64,000 nucleotides of DNA from contig NC_053400.1 in NCBI RefSeq assembly GCF_016859285.1, positions 15,308,546 to 15,372,545 of the forward strand. The letters run 5' to 3'. Both the position numbers and the translations under genes were made by a program. Positions 13,101 through 24,302 of this stretch are shown here, in pieces; position 1 is the first letter of the stretch; each line of letters starts with the position of its first letter. Origin of the DNA: Xiphias gladius. Its lineage: Eukaryota; Chordata; Actinopteri; Istiophoriformes; Xiphiidae. The notes beneath the pieces are model-generated. The model saw nothing but the letters and a program-made list of their open reading frames with translations. It did no database searches and was not told the origin of the DNA.

Positions 13101-14442
13101 TTCTGTTCCTTGATGATGTCAGGAAGGTACTTTGAACAGTACAGAGCAACCTCTTCACCTAAATGGGAACAGCGGGTTATATAAATTCTAAGGATAGGTG
13201 TATGTACACTTAGTTATCAGAGAGGTGTGTGTATCTAAAAAAAAAAACAACAACAATAAAGGGGGGAAGCCTTGGAAACATTTAACAAAAATGTGTGTTG
13301 TGCTCCAAAAATCAAACAATCAATCAATTCACGGCTCACAAATCAATCAGTTTCTGTCTCTTACTAGTCTTTGTGATAACAAACATCAGTTGTTTTTGGA
13401 AAAGGGTGTGAGCCGTGAATTGTACAATATATGCTACAAAATACTTTAAATAGAAGACAGTATGTGTGTGTTACCTCCATGTCCGTCATACACAGCAAAC
13501 ATGGCCGTCTCCTCGTCAAACTCAGGGATACAATTGTGAGCATCCTGTGACAAAACAATGCAAATTAAAATACAGACAGCATTTACAAACTGGTAAAATT
13601 CATCTTCTAGTAAGTAAAAAGCAACCTGTACATTTAGGAAAAGCGAGTGAGGGGGGATAAGATGGAAAACAGGCCCCTGCATATTATCTTCAATCAATCA
13701 TGTAATATAATCAAGCAACAAGTGGCAGTGTCAAGTTTCTGTTCTCTAACTGCTGATGAGCATTGTTTTGTTATCACTGCACGTGTTCATACATGTCTTT
13801 TGACTGAATTACTCACATGCATGTACTTAGTAACCAATTTTACCTATTGTTATGCTGCATCCAACTGCTAACAGATGATTAAACAATGTGCCCAATTCTC
13901 TCATCAGAAGCAACTTAACAAAATGAAACAAAGACACCAGGTATTCAAATGTTGTCAACTGCGGTGAGTACTTTCTTCACAAGTTAGGAGACAAGAGTCA
14001 CACAGCAGACATCAATAACGTGCTCTTGAATGCTGTGAGAGTGATGACAATGTAACTCAGCATGCTAAAAACCCCCTGGGAATGAATTGTGGATTTCAGC
14101 CATCACTGCAACTTATGCTGAGGGAGAAGCTGGTTTAGGAGTGTGACGGACTTTCAGTGTACTCTGGAGAAACTCCAACCAGCTGCATTCAAACAAACCT
14201 ATACAGAGAAAAGCCTCACATCCCTTTCATCCCGCCATTTACAACTCAAGATACATTTTCTCCTCGCTGCGTTCAGGACACAGGGTGGCAACATGGTTGT
14301 CTTTGATTCGGTCCCTCATTTGCCGCCTCACCTCCATGGAGACACGCCAGCCTTGCATGGCAGAGAAGCCGTAGCTCATGTTGCTGTTGCCGCCATCGGA
14401 AGAGGTCTTGGTCGTGTTAGGCTGCGACAGATAAGCCCCCAT
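7132..14442 (-). CDS. ppm1g: Protein phosphatase 1G (PP2C family, Mg/Mn-dependent), complete, 13 coding exons
   Basis: Joined exons (minus, 5' to 3'): 14442-14332, 13544-13475, 13158-13073, 12784-12655, 12361-12250, 11691-11489, 11171-10990, 10895-10764, 9999-9897, 8845-8714, 8611-8482, 7913-7814, 7332-7132. They total 1,692 nt, or 563 aa plus stop (human is about 546). The protein opens [13 protein letters not shown] and runs into [24 protein letters not shown]2C metal-site motifs are present: DGHGG (D57), NAGDSR (D368), CDGIW (D461) and GCDNMT (D515). Residues 170-342 form a long acidic insert (exons 6-8) that splits the phosphatase domain, the hallmark of PPM1G. The C-terminus is lysine-rich (KKAKSD), resembling a nuclear signal. 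Known role of the family: nuclear Ser/Thr phosphatase acting in pre-mRNA splicing and histone handling. The start is fixed by the conserved N-terminus. Identification is very secure. I did not fix the 3'UTR end. Confidence 0.96.
8941..9780 (+). mobile_element. Decayed Tc1/mariner-like element inside a ppm1g intron
   Basis: The left end begins TACCGTTAGGTCC and the right end finishes GGACCTAACTGTA. Beyond this, about 100 bp of each end match as inverted repeats (for example GTATTTCGAAAGTGACACAATTTTCATAA against the reverse complement of the right end), and both ends abut TA as Tc1 elements do. At 840 bp it is shorter than a full 1.5-2-kb element; the 5' half of the transposase is deleted. It lies in the intron between 9999-9897 and 8845-8714, only 95 bp from the latter exon. 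Confidence 0.88.
9054..9525 (+). pseudogene. Tc1-like transposase, C-terminal half, broken
   Basis: The frame starting near 9,099 reads [19 protein letters not shown], then a deletion where an internal stretch should be, then [11 protein letters not shown] and [18 protein letters not shown]. The DNDPKHTAK block is the second catalytic-aspartate region of Tc1 DDE transposases. Stops and frameshifts follow (WPSQSPDL is still readable just after the first stop). The DNA-binding N-terminal half is missing, so this copy cannot be active. Confidence 0.85.
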
Positions 14443-14468
14443 GGTGATCGGTTTCTATGGCTTTACAC
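14332..14468 (-). other. ppm1g: ppm1g first coding exon with 5'UTR acceptor
   Basis: Reading the minus strand, a pyrimidine tract and CAG lie just before 14468, 26 bases upstream of the ATG at 14442. The first coding exon therefore probably begins inside the 5'UTR, and an upstream non-coding exon is needed. The donor after codon 37 (GAG/GTGAGG) is at 14331. Confidence 0.55.
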
Positions 14469-14587
14469 CTGGAGAGAGTACGACATGATGGAAACACAAC
14501 ATTTCAGCTTCACACGAATAGACGCACGTACGACCCAGAGAATGTGTAGTACTTCGCCTACATTAGCCAGCCTGGCTAGTTACGGTT

Positions 14588-14613
14588 GCTAGCTAGGTAG
14601 CTAGCTAGCTAGC
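14588..14613. repeat. (GCTA)n tract in ppm1g 5' intron
   Basis: Tandem GCTA units (with one GGTA) form overlapping GCTAGC palindromes. The tract lies between the two proposed 5'UTR splice sites of ppm1g, so it would be intronic. Confidence 0.8.
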
Positions 14614-14761
14614 GTTAGCGACACCACAATAAAAAGTGGACGCATCGGCAGCTAGCTAACATCAGCAAGCTAACAGCAGCAAACCCGGCTAAACTTCCAG
14701 CCGTTACCTCTGCCCCCGCCAGGCAAGCAGCTGCGCAGCTGTACAAACATCAAACACTCAC

Positions 14762-14930
14762 CGCCGACGGTTGATTTGCTTGTTGGGGTAGAGCAGGATG
14801 AGCTTGTAAACCGGTCTCGAAGAGAGAGATTCACATAGGAAAGACTACACGTGTGGAAGCAGGAGCCGTTATCAACACAGACTGACCGAAGAGAAGCAGC
14901 AGCCAAGCAGGAAGTGAGCGCATCCGCGCA
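14762..14930 (-). promoter_or_regulatory. Likely ppm1g non-coding first exon and CpG-rich promoter
   Basis: A good donor (GCG/GTGAGTG on the minus strand) ends a putative non-coding exon at 14762 and pairs in order with the acceptor at 14468. Upstream, 14,900-14,990 is rich in CpG (GCGCATCCGCGCATG, a GGGGGCGTG box), as expected for a housekeeping promoter. No TATA box is evident. The exact transcription start is inferred and could be off by tens of bases. Confidence 0.5.
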
Positions 14931-15099
14931 TGTCCCTTTCGCCCCAACGAGGGGGCGTGTCCTTTGGACGTATGGCTTACGTCATAATGTAAAGCGTTTT
15001 TCAATGAGCGAAGTAACGTTTTAAAAACAACGAACAGACACTAATATAACAGGTAGAACAAACCCCAGCAGAAACAAATGGTAGTGCAAGACGTACTCA

Positions 15100-15320
15100 G
15101 GTATTTTATATAGCAATTCAAGTTAAACTGCGTTGCTTAAGTAGAAGTACAAAAGTATTAGTAAATCTACTTCAAGTATTGAATAAAAATACTCCTTATG
15201 AAAAATCACTCATTTTGTATTAATATATAAGGCCTGCAGCTAATAATTATTTTCACTGTCGATTATTGATTTGACATTAACAAAATGAAAATCATCTATT
15301 ACATTTCTGGTGGCCAGACG
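15100..15320. repeat. Two abutting repeat fragments upstream of mis12
   Basis: 15,100-15,220 (CTTAAGTAGAAGTACAAAAGTATTAG...) resembles the AAGTAAAAGTAC class related to the element at 58,955. 15,228-15,320 (CTGCAGCTAATAATTATTTTCACTGTCGATTATTG) is the left end of the GGGCTGCAAC element. Confidence 0.55.
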
Positions 15321-16225
15321 TTTGGATGACATGACAAGTACAGTATAAAAAAAGGTTTTCTTGAGTTACAAAATGTACATTCAGTACACTCCAAATTAAA
15401 CTCATCAACCAAAATCTCATCACAGTGTGCATGTGTATGTATCAGTGTCTCCCAAACTTTGGACCTTCAAGCAGTTCAAGTTCAAGCAAAGAGTGATTTT
15501 TACATTTCCAGACTGTAAAAGAGTCACTTAACACCAGGCTGAAAATCAGTTTTACACTGCTCTCTCTGGTTGAGAGTATTTAGTCTGCTGATACCTCTGA
15601 ACACATCAGCAATGAAATCGCATGTAACATATACTGCAAATATTTGGTCTTTCTACTGCTAATAATTTTCTTCAGAAGAACAAGAATGACATCTGTGTTG
15701 ACTGCAGTTGACTGTGTCACCCAGAGAGTTATTACTGTATTATTCTGTTACGCTTATTTTGGTCTCCATTGAATGATATTACAAGACTTGAAAGTAATAA
15801 TATAGCCTCTGGCTCTAAGATATGTTTTGAAAATGTACTATTTCGGTTCCACAATTTTGGAAAAAAAAGCAAAGTAATAATATTGGCCACATATTATATC
15901 TACTAAACGGATCCAGCAAATTCAAAACTCTTATATTCTATTACTAATTATGGAATCACACAAAATTGACACAATGGCTGTTAAAATCATTGATATGTGC
16001 TCTCTTTATGATGTTTGGATGTCAAGAGCCCCACGCCAACTTGCCTCTGTTATTGTTCATGACTTATTTGCAAAATAAAGTTTGGGGGAAAAAAACATGT
16101 TTCAGATTGAGAAATTAACATAAACTAGGACCTACATTGTATTATTCTAAGTTCTTGAGATAAATGTTATTAGTAACACTTTACTTTAAGTCCTCCTATT
16201 TAGCATTTACAAGCTTTATAGAAAC

Positions 16226-16490
16226 TAGGGCTGTAACCAACAATTATTTTTGGTATCAGTTAATTGGATGTTTATTTTGTCAATTAATTGATGAACTGTT
16301 TGGTCTATAAAACATCAGAAAACAGTGATAAAAAAGGCCATATCCTAGAACCCGAGGTGACATCAGGAAATATCTTGATTTGACCAAAATGAAAATATTC
16401 AGTTTACAGCAGCATATCCTCACACTGAAGAAGCTAGAACCAGAGAATTTTTGCACTTTTGCTTGAAAAAAAAAAAGAATCAAATGGATT
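16226..16490 (+). repeat. AGGGCTGTAAC dispersed element, copy A
   Basis: Begins AGGGCTGTAACCAACAATTATTTT and carries the internal blocks TTGGTCTATAAAACATCAGAAAACAGTGA, AAAATATTCAGTTTAC and GAACCAGAGAATTTTTG. This is a widespread teleost non-autonomous repeat. It lies between ppm1g and mis12. Confidence 0.75.
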
Positions 16491-16901
16491 TTATGTTATT
16501 ACTACTGTGTTATACTATATTGTCACATCTGTTTACGGCAGCCCCCACTTATGGGTGTCCATAGGAGGAGCTATAGCTGTTGACAAATCCATTCTAGTGT
16601 GTTATAAACCATTTATTTTAATATTAACATATTGATCGTAAACTATAAACAGGGGGACTTATATTGTCGGCATGTTAAATAGCTTAATTTTGTTTCGTTG
16701 AGCTGTTTTAGAAGACCTAATCTAATAGAGCGGATGTGATAGTTTTGTGCTCTTGGTGATTTTTACCCTTTTTTTTAATTATCCATTTGATCCGGCTCCC
16801 TCCCGCTTGGCGGCAGTAATGCACCATCTCGTTACTTAACAAACGTTCTAAAAACATCAGAGGAGGGAGGAGGGGAGAAGAATAAACGTCGGTGATTCAA
16901 C

Positions 16902-19532
16902 ATGGCGCGGGAAACCCGGGAAGACAGGGAGATGGATGTTGGCGGAGAGGTCGATGCAGAGGCGGACGGTCTCGCTCCATCCACTTTAAAATTGTACGAA
17001 GCACAGTTTTTCGGCTTCACCCCGCAGACCTGTATGTTACGGATCTACAGCGCCTTCCAGGACTGCCTGTATGACATTTTACCCGTGGTGGAGAAGGTGT
17101 GTGTGAGGCAGCTGAGTAGAGGCGAGTCCGACGGGTCCGAAGAGCTGCTCCGGGCCCGGGCCCGGGAGTGCAGCCGGAAACTGCAGCATTTCCTCGAAGA
17201 GCGGTTCAAGCAGCTGTCGGAGCGGATGGAGGCGCTGCTGGTCAACCGCTGCTTCTCCGTGCCGCCAAATGTCCTGCTGCCCGACGACAAGTCACACAGC
17301 AACTACCCCCAAGACGTACAGGTGGGTGGAGGAAATGGAGAAGGGGGGAGGAGGGTTTAGGTCAGACAAGCTACTGTTTAATTAGTGTATTTACAAAAAA
17401 ATGCACTGTGCAGTCTGTAAATATCTGGACAATATCTGTTGTGGGCATCTGACTTCAGTCTGAAGCACTAACCGAGACTACGGAGCCGGGTTCCTGCTTT
17501 AAGACGGTTTGTCCTGGGGTTTTCACATCCATGCGGGCTGAACTGTAGGTTGTCCTTTTCACACATAAAGTTAGTCCCCCTCAAATTGTGAACACTGCAG
17601 AGGGAAAATGGCAGGGCTGCATATCCTACACTGTTCACCGATGAGGATATAAACACTCAAATGAAAGCTTTATATCTGTAGTGTGTGATACCTCATATTC
17701 CTGCCTGACTATATTGTGCCGTACATCAAGGCGGCGACTAACGATATTTTCATTAACGATTGATCTGCCGCTTATTTTCTCAATTAATTGATTAATTGTT
17801 TTGTCCCAAAAATGTCAGACAATGGTGAAAAATGTCTGTTGTAATTTTCGCCAGCCAAGGTGATGTCTTCAGATGTTTTTCTTTTTCTGTGCTACCAATT
17901 GTCCAAAACCCGAAAATATTCATTTCACTATCATGTGCAGCAAAGAGAGGTGTCAAATCTTCACATTTGAGAGCCTGTAAACCAGCAAATATTTGGCATC
18001 GAAATAGTTGCAGATCGATTTTTCCGTCAGTCGATTAATCGACTAAACATTGCAGCTTTACTAAACATATCTGTATATGATGTACCTGACTGTATATATG
18101 TGTATCAGAGCCCAACTGATAAATCGGCATGACATATTGACTTAAGCCTTTACAGATATACCAGTATCAGCATATACTGTATGCCAGCTGAAGAAACGTC
18201 TGTACAGCAATGCGAAAGATATGTTTGAGGTCCTTCCCAGACCATGACGAAGTTTCATATATTGTCCACCGGAGACACTGACAGATTTAATATCCTACTG
18301 TAAAAGGTTCCTCTCAGTACATGTCTTGGTCACAATTCTTAAAAAAGCAAATGTAAGACTTCCTTATAAAAAAATTTGTTTATGTTTATGTGTCTATGTA
18401 AAAACATTATGAACACAAAAAAGACAGACCGAAAAATCATTGTCAGATTTTTAAAATTCAGAAATCTAGTGCCGGTTAGGCTGTCCTGGTAACTCTGATG
18501 TAATCTGACATTATCGGCCGATTTTAGCTCATCACAGATACACTGGGATCAGCATATGTGTTGCCCGATAAGTAAAAGAAATCAAAAAACAGATATACCA
18601 AGGATATGTTTGAGGTAATTTAGAAACTCATTTAATGTTTGACAAAAGAAATCTTAACTCAGTGTCTATTTACTAGCTTTTTCCCAACAACTGCATCTCA
18701 CAGTCTTTGTCAGTAGATTGTGTTTGCTCAGTTTTTATTGTAATCACATGACCAACATATAGAAATTCAGTCGCACGATAACAGGTTTTGTGTGTCTCCA
18801 TTTCCTGATGAAGACTCGGAGATGTGGATGAAAGTAACTTTCCGCTCCTCACTCAAGGCTCAATATAGCCCTCACAACGTTCTACTTCATTTTATGTGTA
18901 GCAAAATAATCTCAAAGGTCCACTTACTAATGGACATTGGCTGATTTTATATTGCATATTTTTTTTTCTAAACTCTCAGATTGGAGTCTGTGTCAAAAAT
19001 CCAAATCCCATCCAATCATGCTCTACTGAGGAAATTGAATGGTCTATTAATAAAATAGCGCTTTTTTTATGAATTAGGCATTTATGTTTGTCGCTCCAGT
19101 TTTTGAAGGTTCTGTTTCTATTGATTGGATTGTGTGTCATTTTGCAGTGCAGCCATTATCAGATATGATTTATTTCTACAGATTTCTCATTATATCTGAA
19201 AAAAAAAGAGGTCTGAAGTAATCTATCTGTCTATGATTTGACTGTGGTCCTCCTCCATCCAGGAAGTGCTGAGGCTGGAATCGTCCCTGACAGACCTCCG
19301 GAGAGCCTATGAAGCAGAAGTTTGTGCCAGACAGGCCCTGCTAGCTGAGTTGGAGGAGCAGAAGGCGGTGCAGAAGCAGCTGGAAGGGATCCTGACGTGG
19401 GTCAGAGAGCTGCAGGCGGCCTGGGTGAAGGAAGGTAACGGCAACTTCCATGAAAGTTTCCAACTGGTGATGGAATCAGTAAGGAAACTGCAGGAGGCCG
19501 TCAGAGAAGTCTACACCAAAGCGCCTCACTGA
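16902..19532 (+). CDS. mis12: MIS12 kinetochore complex component, complete, 2 coding exons
   Basis: Exon 1 is 16902-17321 (140 codons) and exon 2 is 19263-19532 (89 codons plus stop). The junction is CAG/GTGGGT ... CCAG/GAA, in phase 0. The 229-aa protein carries the Mis12 signature YEAQFFGFTPQTCMLRIY at about residues 33-50, the block NVLLPDDKS near the end of exon 1, and AELEEQKAVQKQLEG in the C-terminal coiled coil. Human MIS12 is 205 aa; the excess is mostly an acidic N-terminal extension (residues 2-30). Known role: core subunit of the MIS12 complex, which links centromeric chromatin to the NDC80 microtubule-binding complex. The ATG at 16902 is the first in frame; Met-11 (16932) is an alternative that would give a more usual length. 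The 1.9-kb intron contains repeats but no other gene. Confidence 0.94.
17728..18058 (+). repeat. Same dispersed element, copy B (mis12 intron)
   Basis: GGCGACTAACGATATTTTCATTAACGATTGATC ... AAAAATGTCAGACAATGGTGAAAAATGTC ... GTCGATTAATCGACTAAACATTGCAGC. Nearly full length, inside the mis12 intron. Confidence 0.78.
18107..18600. repeat. ATCGGC-type dispersed repeat in mis12 intron
   Basis: Begins GAGCCCAACTGATAAATCGGC and contains TTATCGGCCGATTTTAGCTC and AGTATCAGCATATACTG / GGGATCAGCATATGTG. The multiple TATCGGC motifs match a fish repeat whose ends read ACCGATATATCGGC. Confidence 0.55.
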
Positions 19533-20845
19533 ACTGATGTTGTGGAAATTCTGCAATATAGTGAATTTGCAAAGAGTTGGTGTCTCCAAGAGTAAGTATT
19601 GTAAATCTCCTACATATGGATATCGGTCCGACTGTCTACACAGAGACTTGGTATACTCATCGTCTGTACAAAGAGGAGGACGCTTTGGCACAGTTAAGCA
19701 AAGGCATTTATAGTTCAGCCTCGCACACCTATAACATACTGGTCTAATTCGTTTTTTGAAGAATTACACAAGCACACACTCTTCCCATGGTCCATCCATG
19801 TCCAGCCTTGCTCAACACTGATAACAAATTATGAATTTCTATGCAGATAACATGAGTTTCTGTGCAGGGAGGAAAACTCACATACCAGCTGCATAAAGCT
19901 AATCTCTCCCACTCGCAGTATCCGCAAACATACATACATACATAAAAGTCATGCTGTTTGTCATGAAGATGTCCACTTCCTGTGAAAAAAGACTAAAACA
20001 CGTTGGTAAAATGTGCTTTTGTGGCTTTATGAATATCTATCATAATTTAATCCCAATTAAGTTTAGATACCTAAAGACAAAACTGGAGCATCAGCTAACA
20101 TTAGTCAGGTTTACAGTTAGATGCATTTCTCTGTCAGTTTAACTTCTAATTCTTTATACTGAGGCACTTTTTGTCATTAACATCCTCTTACCCTCATCTT
20201 TACTGCCCTACACTGTGTGGACCCAATAATGTCAACTCTCTACATTATACAGTAATGCTGTTCAACACCACAAAGTGCAGATAAAAAAAACTAAACTCCA
20301 TTTTCTTAAAAGCTGTTATTTTCTTAACTTTAATTGTAACTCATTACACTGGACTGCATTAGGTTGTTGATGTGTTCATGATATTGTGTCAAGAGCAACA
20401 GTTTTAAGATACAGTGATTCACAGCAGAGGGCGCTCCTCGCCCAGTCCAATCCCGCCACACTTATAGTTGTGGTCTGTTGAAAAGACAGACACTTCATGA
20501 CCAATATCTGAATAAGCTGAAACATTAGTAACATCTTATATAAAAAATATATAAAGTATATTATATATAAATTTTAAAGTGGGAGACATTGGTTGAACAA
20601 GTGCATTTACAATTCTGAAGAAATTGGCCTCCAAAGCTGGTATAAGTTGTTTAATTGTTTTTAATTATTTCAACAGTTATTTTGAATTATCATAATAAAA
20701 TGAACTAGTTCACTGCACACACTGGACCATCCACTGTGCAAGATCAATGTGGTGTTTTATGTAAAATAAGGAATATTACTAAAACATCATCCGTTTATGC
20801 ACCATAATTAGGCATAGAAATTGACAACTAACAGTACTGTATAGT

Positions 20846-21193
20846 TGCAACAATGAGTCAATCAACTGATTAGTCAAGTCCAACTATTTTGATAATAAAA
20901 TGATCTTTTCTGTCAATTTTTAAGCAAAAAGACAAACATTTGCTGGTTCGTTCTTCTAAAATGTGAGTACTCGATGCTTTTCTTTGTCATACACGATAGT
21001 AAACTGAATATCTTCGGGTTTTGCCCAGTCGGTTGGACAAAAAAAAAAGTTATTTGAAGACGTCATCTTAGACTGTGGGAAGTTATTACTGGCATTTTAT
21101 ACTATTTTCTGACATTGAAAACTAGTAATTGTTAATTGAAAAAGTAAATGACAGGTGAATCAGTATTGAAAATAATCCTTAGTTGCAGTCCTG
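20846..21193 (-). repeat. Same dispersed element, copy C
   Basis: Reverse orientation: TAGTTGCAACAATGAGTCAATCAACTGATTAGTC at the left and CTTAGTTGCAGTCCT at the right, with the internal GTAAACTGAATATCTT block. Confidence 0.75.
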
Positions 21194-22110
21194 CTGGACA
21201 CCCTTAATATATACATCAGCAGATAACAGATATTGAAAATTCAGTATTTTAAATTCCTTTTTCAATTGAATACTGCAATTATTATTTTCTGTTCATAATG
21301 TATGAAATGTGCCATGTAAGAACTGACCATTTGTAACCAGTAGAGGGCAGCAATTGCGTATCATAGTCATCAAGTAATGTAACAGTAGGATTCATAAATA
21401 TGTTTTTAACTTCGGTGACACTTATTTTTGTTTTCACCTGTTATATATGTTCACAGTGCATCTGTGCTTCTGGATTTTCACAGCTGCATGGATCCGACCA
21501 CTGGGGGCACTACTGTTTTTTTAAAAATAAAAATGTATTCTTTCTTGTGCAGTATGGTGCATTGCAAAACTTCATCCCAGTGTACAAATACTGCAGGGCA
21601 AATGCAGCACAATCACAGTATGGAGTAATTGTTGCCGAGCAACGTCTTAATAATTTGTTAGTCAAACTTTTTCAGTCACTAATAATTGTCTCTGTTTCTT
21701 CTTACTCACGAGGCTCAGATCTAGGGTAAGGCCGGTCAAAAATATTTAAAGGAGGGAAATTTATTTTAATAGCATGGAATCGAAGGACATTGTGCTGTAA
21801 CTGCCTCTGAAACGTGGGGCAATTGAAAAGAGAACTGCAATCATTATTATATATAATCAAAAGTAAAAACTACAAATATGATAGTCTGTGGTTATGGAAT
21901 CTTGATGTAAGTAAAAAATTATCCATAACTTGCAGCACTCATAAGTGTAATTTCTAGTGTTTATCTTGTGTAGCTGGAGCCACAGGCTGTGATTAGTGTT
22001 GCTGATGTCAGATTTACAGCCACAGCAGCAACAATTGGAACTGAGAGAAAGTACATAAACATCAACAACAGGTCCAGTGTAAACACTCAACATTTGTTTT
22101 CGCATTCCTG

Positions 22111-22114
<4 letters not shown>

Positions 22115-22188
<74 letters not shown>
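22115..22188. repeat. (GT)n microsatellite
   Basis: 74 bp of uninterrupted GT. Confidence 0.98.
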
Positions 22189-22190
<2 letters not shown>

Positions 22191-23565
22191 AGATGGAGAG
22201 GTGTGAGAACTAGTCATTGTTTTTGTATTTGTGTGTTTTAATTTGGTAATTAGACCAGTATCTCTTCAGCAGAGAAAATAAATGATTGTACAGGCCATGG
22301 CTGCATTTTGCTTGGAGTGATCTCTTTGTAATAAAAATGACAAAAGACATTAAGACACCATTTGCTTAAACATCGTGTCAGGTCCATGTCCGATTCAGTT
22401 TCAAAGAGAGTCTGTTTAGTTTACTGCTGCTAGAAATGAGCTAAAAGAATAAAAACAATGTTTTCATTCTTGTAGGAACAATTACACAAAGATATATTTC
22501 TTACTTTTCTTTTGGCTTGGCAATATATAAAAATCTAATCCCAAAGCACTGGACTGTGGTTTCTGTGACAGAGTTGTTTTTAAATAGAAGGCTTCAAGAT
22601 GGTGAGAGCTGAATATATCATGCTTTATGTTATGACATTGTCGTGTGAGTCTGCATTTACAACCGTATAGCCACAAATTGTGAACAGACCTTTAAAAAAT
22701 TATGAGAACAATAAATGAATAAAAGCAAACGTCATGTGATTTATAATAACCACTGTATAATACGCTACAATGAAGACTATGGTATAAGTATAAGTAGTTG
22801 ACTTTATCCTTGATACAGAAGTAGATTGGGGAAAATATGTCTCCCATTGACATGTATTCAGTTGGATCATTTTGTCCTCAAACTTGGCCTCTTTAATGTT
22901 GGATTTGACCAGTGTGAGACATCTTTAGACTCCTTTTTAAATTGATGTCATGAGGACAAAAAGGAAGAGATGTGTCCATATTTTTCTCTGTTGACAACCA
23001 GCACCTCAGAGTAGCAACATTTTCTCTGGCGATTATAACCTGGGATCTTGGATTATGTATTGCGGAGTCACCGTTATACCGTGAATCCTACTCTCCAGCC
23101 TTCATCATGGATATTTGGCAGCTTGACTTAAAAATCTCTTAGCATGTTGTCATTTTCAACTCCGATCCTCCTCCTATGTTTGTATAGTAACAAGGTGTGT
23201 GTCACTGTGAACACAGCTGTCCTGAAAGTACAATACATTTTAAAATTTGTCCCCTGTGTGGTAGGTCTAAATCCTATAAAAGATGTCAGACACTACGAGG
23301 ATTCAACTGGCTGCTGCTGGCTGCACAAACTGTGAGCGTATGTCTGGAGAGAGAAAATAAAGTAATGTGAGGGAAGGAGAAGTGTCTAATCTGCAAGAGG
23401 GAGAGAGCCAAACAAGTGTCAGTGAGTGTGTTTAAAGAGTGAAAGTGTTTGTATTTGAGGGGAGAGGAGACAAAATAGAAACAGAAGGTCATGGTAGAAA
23501 GTGTCTTCATTTTCCAGCAGAGTCTCAAGCTTTCACACTGCTGTCCTAAACAGCTTTGGCACTGA

Positions 23566-23665
23566 GGCTATGTCCACACTGTGCTGGTGATGTGAAAACG
23601 CTATTTATACGTGAAAACAGCATGTATCCACATTAGCGTTTTCCACGGTAAAACGCCACAACAAA
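23566..23665. repeat. Fragment of AGGCTATGTCCAC element
   Basis: TGAGGCTATGTCCACACTG followed by repeated GTGAAAACGC / GAAAACAG motifs; same terminal sequence as the miniature element at 32,616. Confidence 0.5.
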
Positions 23666-23908
23666 AGGAAAAGGTTTAAATCTCGTCTTCCTCCCGTTTC
23701 GATCGGCAAACAACAAAACTGTGCATCACAGCCAACATCTGGTGAGCTGGTTAATCCCCTGTCCTTTCCTCTCGCTGCCTTTGCATCGAACCTGGGAGTT
23801 GTTCTCATTCACACATTCTTCCGGTTCTCTTATTTGAGCGGGCATTAAAGAACAATTATACGATGATTTGATAGCAGCTCAAAAATGCTACCTGTTAACC
23901 ATGCAGTG

Positions 23909-24302
23909 TAGAGCTGAAACAGTTCATCAATCAATTTATTGATCAGCAGAAAATTAATCTGCAACTATTCTGATAAGCAATTAATCACTTAGGTCTGTTA
24001 TTAAATGAAAATGAAAAAACAAAAAACATAATGCTGACTGGTTCCAAGTTCTGAAATGGGGGGATTTTCTGCTTTTCTCTGTTTTATACTTTTTTTTATT
24101 TAAAATTTATTTATCTTTATATATCTTTATTTATATTTTCAGGCTGTTGGTTGAACAAAACAAGCAATCTTCAGACATCGCCTTACACTCTTCAAACCTT
24201 TTTTTTTTTTAACTTTTCTGACATTTTATAAACTTAATGATTAATTAACTGATCCGAAGAATAATCAATAATTGTGACAATTGTTGCTGGTTGCAGCCCT
24301 AA
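23909..24302 (-). repeat. Same dispersed element, copy D
   Basis: GAGCTGAAACAGTTCATCAATC at the left and GTTGCTGGTTGCAGCCCTAA at the right; interior degraded. Confidence 0.7.

Noticed and set aside
16010-16100. LINE 3' end near AATAAAGTTTGGGGG
   Set aside because: Suggestive AT-rich tail but no coding remnant or known 3' repeat that I can support.
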